From contig NW_013524646.1 in assembly GCF_000250985.1 (NCBI RefSeq), positions 275,601 to 339,600 of the forward strand: a stretch of 64,000 nucleotides of DNA, read 5' to 3'. Positions 44,786-53,050 of this stretch are shown piece after piece. Under the pieces are notes generated by a model that saw only the letters and a program-made list of their open reading frames with translations, was not told the origin of the DNA and searched no databases. How positions within the stretch are numbered: position 1 is the stretch's first letter; each line of letters opens with the position of its first letter. Position numbers and translations under genes: made by a program. The DNA is from Nematocida parisii ERTm1 (lineage: Eukaryota > Microsporidia).

Positions 44786-46933
44786 CTAATATGCGGCATT
44801 GAAAAGTTCAGCAGTTCTTAAAAGTGTTTTTGAAAGGTCATCTGCCTCTTTGACGGGTATTTCTATTCTATTTTCAATTGCTGTTTGAAGGATTCGCTGG
44901 GTGATCGTAAAAAGATAAGGAGACCTGGCCCATTTTGACACACGCTTTACGAATTTATATGAATCAAGCAGAACAACTGACATGAACGGGGATATGTCCA
45001 TCTCACCTGTGATTCTTTTAAGTGCATCCTTTAGCTCTCTCTCTAAGTTTAGTTTATAATATTCAACGGCGGCAGATACATACTCACCCTTTTTCATAAA
45101 TATTATGGCGTGCTGCTTTGCAATGTAATCCTCTTTTTGCATTTGCTCTTTCATTTTTTCTACTTCCCATGAGCTGTCTTTAATAATCACAATGGAAGGC
45201 CCTGCTGAGACAATGTACTCAGTGCCTGCATATCTCTTTATTGCCCAGATTCTCTCATCTTTTATTTCTGTTACTCTAATGGCACCTAATTCTTTGTACG
45301 TGGTGGTATTCCACACGCGAAGGACTCCATCAGATGTCGCTGTTATGGCTCTCTCAGTAAGAAGAGTCTTAACCACAGAGGTGTTGTGCTGAAGTGTGCT
45401 ATTTATGTCACCCTTCCACAGCCGAGCAGTTTTATCGCTTGAACCAGTCAGGAGCATTTGGCAGTACTCTGATATAGACCACATTCCTTTCTTGTGCCCG
45501 GAGATGCTGCTGTCCATTCCTCCATTTAGATTCACTACAATTATTTCTTTTGTTTTACTTGTGCAGTGGATTTTTTTATTATTCACAACTATGCCGGTTA
45601 TTTCTGAACTGCTCGCAGAAGCTGTGAATACCAGCTCAAGAGTATCCCCGATTTTCCATCCATTGATAATTCCATACTCTGTTCCTGTGATAAGAATGTC
45701 TTGATATAAACACATTGCAGTGATGGGGGCTTCTGCGGAAACACTTTTAACAGCACACACGCTGTCTCTAATATTGCCTGTTACCACCTCAAACTTGGAT
45801 ATAATTCCATCTTTGCTTCCGGTGTAAAAGACCTTATTTGAACCACACATGGAAAGCACACACTCCTCATTGTTAGACTTAACTAACTCACCAGAAAATG
45901 CCTTGTTTCTGATAAGTCCGTTTTCATTCTGCCGTTCAATATCACTCTTACTAATAGTGCGAATATACCTGCTGTTTGTTCCAACTACAACCATATTCTC
46001 CATAACCAGTAGATCTGTTATCTCATCGTTGTTTCCTATGAATACTTTATCAACAACAAGAGTGTCTTGAACTACACTTGCTAACACAATGTCATGCTCG
46101 TCTGTCGTGATAGCACAGCACTCACCAAATACATCAAACCCATTTATATCAGGAATGTTCAGCCTCTTCTTTGCAACTATCTTTAAGTCTGCAGATAAAG
46201 TTATAACCAAGTCCTTTGAGCACATAAATAATCTGTCCCCAACCAAAGAGCATGCACCAATTGTCTCATCAATGTTCTCGCTTATGTTTCTGATTATCAT
46301 TTCACTTTCTAGACTGTGCTCTATCAACAGTGCATCCATACCACAGCTGAGGATTTTGTTGCCAAGCTCACCAATGAACATAATCTGGCCAGAATGGCAG
46401 TTTTTTTCTCTGTACACAACTTCTCCTGTTGTGTTGAATAGAGTAACTGTTCCCATTGCATCCCCCACAGCAACTAGCTTGTTCTTTGAATTGTACCTTC
46501 GCTTAATACTGCTCAGACTAATGAACTTAACTAAAGTAATCATTCCATCCATTTTTTTGTTAAAAGTCTCTCCATATCCCTGTACATCGCTAAGTATAAC
46601 AGAACCGTCTGCAGTTCCCAGAACAATCGCCTCACCGTCTAAGTCAATGGTTTTAATCACAGAATTGGTAAACACACACTGTAACTTGCTATTTCTCTCT
46701 GCTGGATTGTATACGTATACCTTTCCAGTAATCGTTGATATCAAAACTTTATCGTACACCGGAAATATTTTTACTATTTCGCTCTCTAACTCTAACTGCT
46801 CTACAATTTCATTCTGGGAATTCGTCCCAAATAATGTGCATTCATACCCCGTATATAATACGCTGTTTATTACACATACCCCTTGTGTATTAAATATTGG
46901 CCGTATTTTTATTTCTTCACTTACTGACTGCAT
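44786..46933 (-). CDS. UTP13: U3 snoRNP WD40 protein UTP13 (TBL3)
   Basis: About 715 residues from the ATG at 46933; the frame is open to 47104, where it starts at GTG, and another ATG at 47050 is possible. Tandem WD40 repeats include GSSDKTARLWKG and ATSDGVLRVWNTTTY. The segment SGHKKGMWSISEYCQMLLTGSSDKT matches the UTP13 HxKG(I/M)W.V.FS motif. DERIWAIKRYAGTEYIVSAGPS matches the H..R+WAL.. segment, and the C-terminal helical domain (YIAKQHAIIFMKKGEYVSAAVEYY onward) is the Utp13 domain. It belongs to the UTP-B module of the SSU processome in the nucleolus. Confidence 0.82.
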   Translation of the reverse strand: MQSVSEEIKIRPIFNTQGVCVINSVLYTGYECTLFGTNSQNEIVEQLELESEIVKIFPVYDKVLISTITGKVYVYNPAERNSKLQCVFTNSVIKTIDLDGEAIVLGTADGSVILSDVQGYGETFNKKMDGMITLVKFISLSSIKRRYNSKNKLVAVGDAMGTVTLFNTTGEVVYREKNCHSGQIMFIGELGNKILSCGMDALLIEHSLESEMIIRNISENIDETIGACSLVGDRLFMCSKDLVITLSADLKIVAKKRLNIPDINGFDVFGECCAITTDEHDIVLASVVQDTLVVDKVFIGNNDEITDLLVMENMVVVGTNSRYIRTISKSDIERQNENGLIRNKAFSGELVKSNNEECVLSMCGSNKVFYTGSKDGIISKFEVVTGNIRDSVCAVKSVSAEAPITAMCLYQDILITGTEYGIINGWKIGDTLELVFTASASSSEITGIVVNNKKIHCTSKTKEIIVVNLNGGMDSSISGHKKGMWSISEYCQMLLTGSSDKTARLWKGDINSTLQHNTSVVKTLLTERAITATSDGVLRVWNTTTYKELGAIRVTEIKDERIWAIKRYAGTEYIVSAGPSIVIIKDSSWEVEKMKEQMQKEDYIAKQHAIIFMKKGEYVSAAVEYYKLNLERELKDALKRITGEMDISPFMSVVLLDSYKFVKRVSKWARSPYLFTITQRILQTAIENRIEIPVKEADDLSKTLLRTAELFNAAY

Positions 46934-47399
46934 GCGACTTACTAGCTTAAAAATTTTATTGGCATTTATAGCACAATTGGCATATAATAAATAAAACGGA
47001 AATAGCCCATAGACAAAATGTACTGAACATGGCCGATACTGGCCACTCATTACACTAATCTCAATAACAACAGAAGTGGGTGCTTGCTTTATACCAATAC
47101 ACACAATCAGATCCCTCTGTTAGAAGAATTACACTCGTATATAAATTCGGGTATGTGCACCATGCTACTTTAAACTAGAAAGTGTTTGGCAATTGGTATA
47201 CTCAACATATGTGCAGTGGTATGGCTATAAATCTTATTCTGTATATACTGAAGGGTGTAAATAGATCATGGCTTAAAGGAATGGAAGAGTGGGAATTTTG
47301 TATAACCTGTAATTCTTGTGTCTGTGCAAATTATTTGTGTTATACGCAATTATATGGTAAAGATATACATATCATATGCCGGTTTATTAATGCGAGCAG
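46934..47399. other. spacer between UTP13 and exportin genes
   Basis: Both genes are on the minus strand. If UTP13 starts at 47050, its first 39 codons would lie here. The plus strand has an open frame reading into the exportin gene (from about 47182) with a Cys-rich start (WEFCITCNSCVC), but it runs antiparallel to conserved coding sequence and is not called. No repeats. Confidence 0.35.
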
Positions 47400-49727
47400 C
47401 TACATGAAAGGAGTTGATATTTCACTCCACCGATCTTCACTGACTTCAATTTTTTTGGGCTTTTTCAAGAGTGCGCCCTGCTTCTCGTTCATACCTTCAA
47501 TCTGTCTAAGGACCTTTTTCATCACGGGTCTTTTTTCTTTTGCTGCATATACCTCGCTTAGGTTTATTTGGTACATCATTTCCATTGCCTGGATTCTCTC
47601 TTCTTTCTCTATTATTAATCCTACAACAGTGGCGCGTGTGTTCTCATCAGAGTGGGATACATACACATTTACTAGAACACCTATCATTGCACTTAGCACC
47701 TGCCCATAATATTCATTCTTTTGTACCTCAGACAAAACACCTTTTACTCCAGAGAGTACACCCCTGGCAGAGTATTCATCATTTTCTACTATCTCATATA
47801 AAACTTGTGCCTCTTGTGCTGATTTACACTCTGCTGCTGTGATGCTAATGATATTCTGTATTGCGTGGTTGTTTTCATATGCATCAGATGAGATCTGCTT
47901 GTCCAGCTCAGATTTCATTCTGGCCCAGAGCTTCTGTATAAATGCCTCGTGTACTCTATCCTTCAGATAAGAGAGGAGCTTCACTATTTTTCGAATTTCT
48001 ACAATAGGCCCTACCTCCACCCGCAAGAATATTTTTTCAAGTATTTCTCTACCGAAAACATCAATTGCATCAACCTTGTACTGGCTGCTGCCCTTCACGC
48101 GTGAGGTTTCTATTTCAAGCAGCTTGGTAATTGCCTCTATTTCATTTATCATGTCGCCAGGTTTTGCAAGAAGATGAATCTTAAACTGCTCAAATAGCTT
48201 AAAAACAAGTCTGCTGCATTTTTCAACTACACTGATAAATGCAATAATGCCCTTCCCTTTAAAGTCCTGCACAGAGTTTATAATAAGGTCATCTCTGTTT
48301 AGAATTACACCAATGGCTACTGCAAGGTCAATACTATAATAATTATTGGTTGCTAGACATTTCTTGTAAAGCTCGATCCCTTGCTCTGCGGACATAAGGC
48401 CTTCTGCAAAGAGAATTTCTAGTCCTTCTTTTACAGCCGTGCACTCCTTGGCAGTTTTCATTTCTATTTCCTGTGATAGACGGAGTATTTCTCCATAGTT
48501 CTTGAAAGAAACACACTGCTTTAAGTCTAAGTATGGATTGCCTGTCGGCGTTGGATATAAAATACTCTTGATAAGCACCTCCAGCACATTGACCGGGAGT
48601 GTTACATAATACTTTCTAAACAAAGCAGTTGATTCCTCCCGCATTTCTCCAGAGAGGAGGCCTATTATGCCTATCATTGAATCTGTTATGGACTTGCTTT
48701 CATCTACATCAGGCCCAAATTTGCTTGCAGTGTTGACTATGTTCATAATGTATGTGTTGTAGTCAATGGGCACAATGATTGAGAGGTCTTTAAAGTCCTT
48801 AAAGTTCTTATCTTTAAAGTAGTTTTTAATCAGCTTTAAAAACACTTTGAAGATAACATCCACCTCTTCAGCTGAAAACACATCAATGTGCTGCACTGCG
48901 TCGGTGACTATCTTGTACACTAAAAGAACGTTTTTGTTGTCGGTTGATTCAAGTATGTTTATGTTATTGCTAATGAAATCGATTGAAAGCATGCTGTTTG
49001 CAGAACATAAGTACGATAGCACCGTATAAAATATATTTCCATTGTTGTGTATGTTGATGTTTTCAATGAAGAACGGCAAAAACTGTGATATCTCACTAGC
49101 GCTATTAACATCTTTAAATATCTGCACAAAAATGCTTTCGTTAATTATGTCAATTCGATTCATTAGAAGCACCAGCTCAAGTGTGTCTACTTTACTGCCA
49201 TACACACATATCTTCTGCATAAGGTCGTTTTCTATTTTGCCAATTGACTTTTTAAGCTCATACCGCCGCTCTTCTGTGATTTCAAGTGAATCGCTAACAA
49301 GCTGCAGAAAGTTTTTGAGTACCGGCATGCACAGATTACTTCTGCTCATTATAAGAGAGTGGAGTGTCCCAATGAAGTGTGGCATTTTTACAGGCCAGTA
49401 AAACAACGCAGTGGTTGAGTACAGAGAAGATATTTTTGATATCTCCAATGGACTTGTGAAATTAATAGACTCTATTAAATACTGAACTCTGTCTAAAAAA
49501 GCATCTAGCTCGGGCTCTGTTCGATTCTTACTGAGACTCTTTTGTAAAAGAATTAAGCAGTAAAATCTTCCAAGTGAATCCTCTTCCTGCAGTCTCTGAA
49601 ATACCAGATTTACTCTATCTTCAGTTTCTATATACGGCAGTAACTTTTCCTGTTCCTGCTGGCTTGCGCTCTTTTTTACTGCCTCAATGGCTCTGGCGAG
49701 GTTTGAAAGACTATAATCCAACTCCAT
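47400..49727 (-). CDS. karyopherin-beta family exportin (exportin-t-like or other)
   Basis: 775 residues of helical HEAT-type sequence. The N-terminal part has the importin-beta/exportin pattern: QRLQEEDSLGRFYCLILLQKSL (the 'F..+Q.L' helices), then ISSLYSTTALFYWPVKMPHFIGTLHSL, equivalent to K.A.l....+P..WP.F of exportins. The next helix, MPVLKNFLQLVSDSLEITEERRYELK, corresponds to IL..LSEEV....+R. Exportins carry RNA or protein cargo out of the nucleus with Ran-GTP. The subfamily (exportin-t/Los1, Xpo5/Msn5, Crm1) cannot be fixed, and a Crm1-like assignment is disfavoured by the short length. ATG at 49727. Confidence 0.55.
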   Translation of the reverse strand: MELDYSLSNLARAIEAVKKSASQQEQEKLLPYIETEDRVNLVFQRLQEEDSLGRFYCLILLQKSLSKNRTEPELDAFLDRVQYLIESINFTSPLEISKISSLYSTTALFYWPVKMPHFIGTLHSLIMSRSNLCMPVLKNFLQLVSDSLEITEERRYELKKSIGKIENDLMQKICVYGSKVDTLELVLLMNRIDIINESIFVQIFKDVNSASEISQFLPFFIENINIHNNGNIFYTVLSYLCSANSMLSIDFISNNINILESTDNKNVLLVYKIVTDAVQHIDVFSAEEVDVIFKVFLKLIKNYFKDKNFKDFKDLSIIVPIDYNTYIMNIVNTASKFGPDVDESKSITDSMIGIIGLLSGEMREESTALFRKYYVTLPVNVLEVLIKSILYPTPTGNPYLDLKQCVSFKNYGEILRLSQEIEMKTAKECTAVKEGLEILFAEGLMSAEQGIELYKKCLATNNYYSIDLAVAIGVILNRDDLIINSVQDFKGKGIIAFISVVEKCSRLVFKLFEQFKIHLLAKPGDMINEIEAITKLLEIETSRVKGSSQYKVDAIDVFGREILEKIFLRVEVGPIVEIRKIVKLLSYLKDRVHEAFIQKLWARMKSELDKQISSDAYENNHAIQNIISITAAECKSAQEAQVLYEIVENDEYSARGVLSGVKGVLSEVQKNEYYGQVLSAMIGVLVNVYVSHSDENTRATVVGLIIEKEERIQAMEMMYQINLSEVYAAKEKRPVMKKVLRQIEGMNEKQGALLKKPKKIEVSEDRWSEISTPFM

Positions 49728-50524
49728 TATACAAAAAAATATTGCAAAGAAAATTATAAATACGTTTAATAGCGCTGTCAGTTACGAAATACATGCTCTA
49801 AAAATGAAATTTATCCTTCAAATAGCTTAAACTACTGAAAGACTGGCTTGTCCTATATAACCCAAAAAACTTATTGTATTTTCTTGGTTTATCTAGAAGA
49901 ATATGCTGCATGCGCATATAAAAGTGCTTCTGTACATAATCCATGGGCTGTATAGATTGATCTATTATACTAAAGAAAAAAGTAGCACTATCTCAAAGTG
50001 CATTGAATAGTACCCATCCTGTCTCATATTTAATCTGAAATATTCCGAAATAGCTTAAGCCTATAAAATATGTCCACATTATATATTGAATTCTACTCTA
50101 AAATTTCTTTGTACATTCGGGCTATTATTATATTTGCTTTCTGCTGTAAAGTAATAAAATACAGAATATAAGCCAGTGCAATAATCCGGAATTAACTCAG
50201 TATCCATGCGATTTCTTCAGCTTGTTTCGGGTTATTCGGGTTATAATAGTACTTCTATGCGTTAAAATTAGCTTTTAGATGATTTATGCATTTATCCCAC
50301 TTTTGAATGAATTTACTTTCTGTGGGAAGCCAGCCAGTGAATTAAATTGAATAAATAGGAGAAGTATCTATAATTGGTAAAACCATTCTATTTTCTTGTT
50401 TTGCATGTATTATGATCTTTTTTATGTTTAATATGATCCTTTTGGTTTGCTATTTGTTTGTTCCCCATGCTCATCCATTTATTTATTTATATTTCTTCTA
50501 TTTCTACCCCTACCCATTATTTCC
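49728..50524. other. non-coding spacer, divergent promoters
   Basis: 797 bp between the exportin and kinase start codons. No ORF above chance, no tRNA B-box, none of the 12-mer. A tandem TTCGGGTTAT pair is at 50226-50243. An open frame runs into the kinase from a TTG at 50447, but it would add a hydrophobic leader without an ATG. Confidence 0.4.
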
Positions 50525-51766
50525 ATGAAGATTCTCTCTTCTATAGCCGAGTACTTCACACCCGCAGGAAAAGACCCGGTCACACTGGGTATAATCGAAG
50601 TGTCTTTAAAGCATTTAAGATATAACAAGCCAGTCAGAATAGAGTATAATACAATAGAAGTCACCCTGTGCACAACCAACCTGTCCACAAAGTATGACAT
50701 ATTCAATAACATCAATGTAATATACATAAACAGAATGCCGTACAGTGTGAAGGATAGGGTTATAACAACCAAGAATATGGAAATTCAGATCAAAGTAACA
50801 AAAAACAAAATAAAAATCAAGGAAGAAGATTTCACCCGTATAAAGCTGCTGGGGCAGAGTACATCCAAAGTGTACTTAGTGCGGTATAACCAGTCAAACC
50901 GACTGTACGCGTGCAAAATAATTAAGAAATCTAAAAATATGAAAAACATAATTAATGAGAGGAACCTTCTTGTTAAGCTTAAGAAATCCCCATTTCTTAT
51001 TTCTCTTCTGCTATCGTTTCAGTCACCAACAGAACTTTTCCTGATTCTGCCGTATTACAGGTTTGACCTATTCACTATTTTAAACATACTGCCGGAGTAC
51101 GCCATAAAAATATACTTCTGCGAGCTAGTGATAATTCTTGACCATATGCACAGTAAGAATATTATATACAGGGACATAAAACCAGAAAATATCCTAATCG
51201 GACCAAATAACCATATTCTACTGTGTGACCTGGATATATCCGTAGAGTCAAATACTAACCAGAAATTCACACCAACTAATAATTCCGGCACTCTTGAGTA
51301 CATGCCACCAGAAGCCCTCGTACAAAAAAGACTCACTCCAAAGTACACCAGTAAGTATGATTACTATACTCTAGGCATACTCCTATACGAAATGGTTGTT
51401 GGGAACACACCCTACAGAATAACAGCGAGTGAGGATGAGGACGACCTTAAAAACAAAATATTATACGAGGAGATAGAGTACCCAGAAATAAACCCGAATA
51501 TAGCAGATATTATTAATAAACTAACAAAGAAGGATCCAAATAAAAGAATCGGGTATAAGGAAATATCCGTGCATCCCTGGCTGTCCGGTGTAGACTGGAA
51601 TAAAATTAGAAATAAAGAGTATGTCATACAACTAGATGTAGAAGAAAAAAAAAGACAAAATTGCACAGACGCTGAAATAGAGGATACAACCAGCGTAGAT
51701 GATGAAAGTTGCAGAGAAACAGTCCCAGGGTTTACGTGGATAGGAGAGGACTGGGATGAAGAGTAA
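50525..51766 (+). CDS. AGC-like Ser/Thr protein kinase
   Basis: 413 residues from the ATG at 50525. Residues 1-100 show strands but no known domain. The kinase domain (about 103-370) has a glycine-loop LLGQSTSKVYLV, the catalytic lysine in YACKIIKK (Lys 131), IIYRDIKPENILI (catalytic loop, YRD), an activation segment beginning LCDLDISVES (DLD in place of DFG, about 235-237), and NNSGTLEYMPPEAL (GT.EY..PE, AGC-like). KRIGYKEISVHPWL closes the domain. A C-terminal tail ends with PGFTWIGEDWDEE, resembling the AGC hydrophobic motif. It may be PKA/S6K/PDK1-like; the subfamily is not determined. Confidence 0.8.
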   Translation: MKILSSIAEYFTPAGKDPVTLGIIEVSLKHLRYNKPVRIEYNTIEVTLCTTNLSTKYDIFNNINVIYINRMPYSVKDRVITTKNMEIQIKVTKNKIKIKEEDFTRIKLLGQSTSKVYLVRYNQSNRLYACKIIKKSKNMKNIINERNLLVKLKKSPFLISLLLSFQSPTELFLILPYYRFDLFTILNILPEYAIKIYFCELVIILDHMHSKNIIYRDIKPENILIGPNNHILLCDLDISVESNTNQKFTPTNNSGTLEYMPPEALVQKRLTPKYTSKYDYYTLGILLYEMVVGNTPYRITASEDEDDLKNKILYEEIEYPEINPNIADIINKLTKKDPNKRIGYKEISVHPWLSGVDWNKIRNKEYVIQLDVEEKKRQNCTDAEIEDTTSVDDESCRETVPGFTWIGEDWDEE

Positions 51767-52014
51767 ATATAATAGTAACTAGTAAATAAATATAACAGTA
51801 CCAATGAAGAATTTAAATATATACAGAATATTATCACAGAATATTAAAATAGTCCAAAACTAATCGAATTACTCTAAAATTCATAATTATTAGGGCTATC
51901 TGGGGATGTGTCCTTATATACTCCTAAATATTTAATAACATGTGGTTTATAGGAGTTCAATGGGGTTTGGATATTTATGGAATATTTTATTAGTGCTTCA
52001 CTTTTATTTTTCGA

Positions 52015-52764
52015 ATGGAAGACCAGTTCATTATAAGACCACCAGAGAGTATAAGAAATAAAGTGTGTGAGGATGTGAAGAATGGGCTAATTCATAAACT
52101 AACAATAAAAATGACAAATAACAAAGAAGGCACTCTTACATACGAAAACAAGACGTATAAAGGATGTATTGTAGACCTTCCATGCATTATAGAGTCACAC
52201 AAAACTCTGGACAACAGGCAGTTCATAAAAATAGCAGATGTGTCAAAAATATTCATATTCACTGAACAGGACATTGACATATCTGAACTAGAAAAAGAGA
52301 GCATATCCGGGATTACTCCACCAATGAAATATGTAAAGGTGAGAAGGTTTAGAAAAAGGCTAACAAAAGCGCCAATAATTGAAGAAATAGAAAAAGAGGT
52401 GGCAGCACTCTTGGAGAAGGATAAAGAAGCAATGCGAGTAGATGTACAACTGATTAATAAGGATGGAAGTGAAGAGGAGGAAGATACTTCATCACTTGCA
52501 GCTGAAATAGAATTGAACCTACTGGAGAGTGAAAAGAACACACAGAACAGTATAGAAGAAATAGAAATAGATGGAAATCTTGAAGAGAAGAAAGAGAAGG
52601 AGAGATTATTACAAGAGATTAAGGATAAGATTGAAGAGAAGAAGAAACAAATAGAAAAGATAACAAACCCAATTTTAAAGAAGAGATTCTATGAGAGTAT
52701 CCAGCAATTAGAGCAGGAACAAGAAGAAATTCAGAAAGATTTGGATAAAATGGGAAATAAGTAA
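52015..52764 (+). CDS. TAF7: TFIID subunit TAF7
   Basis: 249 residues. The N-terminal TAF7 domain is clear: MEDQFIIRPPESIRNKV (ENQFILRLP), LTIKMTNNKEGTLTYENKTYKGCIVDLPCIIESHKTLDNRQFIKIADVSKIFIF (human [31 protein letters not shown]). ITPPMKYVKVRRFRKR then matches ITLPLKNVRKRRFRK. The C-terminal part is a long acidic region and coiled coil. TAF7 caps TAF1 acetyltransferase in TFIID. The ATG at 52015 gives the conserved N-terminus. A GGAATATTTTATT box is about 30 bp upstream. Confidence 0.95.
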   Translation: MEDQFIIRPPESIRNKVCEDVKNGLIHKLTIKMTNNKEGTLTYENKTYKGCIVDLPCIIESHKTLDNRQFIKIADVSKIFIFTEQDIDISELEKESISGITPPMKYVKVRRFRKRLTKAPIIEEIEKEVAALLEKDKEAMRVDVQLINKDGSEEEEDTSSLAAEIELNLLESEKNTQNSIEEIEIDGNLEEKKEKERLLQEIKDKIEEKKKQIEKITNPILKKRFYESIQQLEQEQEEIQKDLDKMGNK

Positions 52765-53050
52765 GTAGATATGCAGATATGACCATCTGGAATATTTATG
52801 TATTATGAACAAAAGCATACATTACAGCCACTCTAAGAATATAATTAAAATTATTTTTATACCCAAATAAGAAATGCTCTGAAATAGGAAATACCTGAAA
52901 ATCAAATTAATAAAAAATAAATCTATAAATAATAACTAGAATAGTTCGATTTTCACATAATAACAGTTATTAATTCATAATAACCTGAATATGCCCTAGA
53001 AATGTGATTTTTTCATCAGTATTAATACAAAAAACAAAAAAAATTTACAT

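Noticed and set aside
44786-47104. Extended UTP13 start at 47104
   Set aside because: That codon is GTG and the added residues do not fit the family; ATG 46933 is preferred, with 47050 as an alternative.
47182-47709. 175-codon plus-strand ORF with a Cys-rich start
   Set aside because: Most of it runs antiparallel to the conserved exportin coding sequence, and the first part has no ATG at its start and no recognisable domain.
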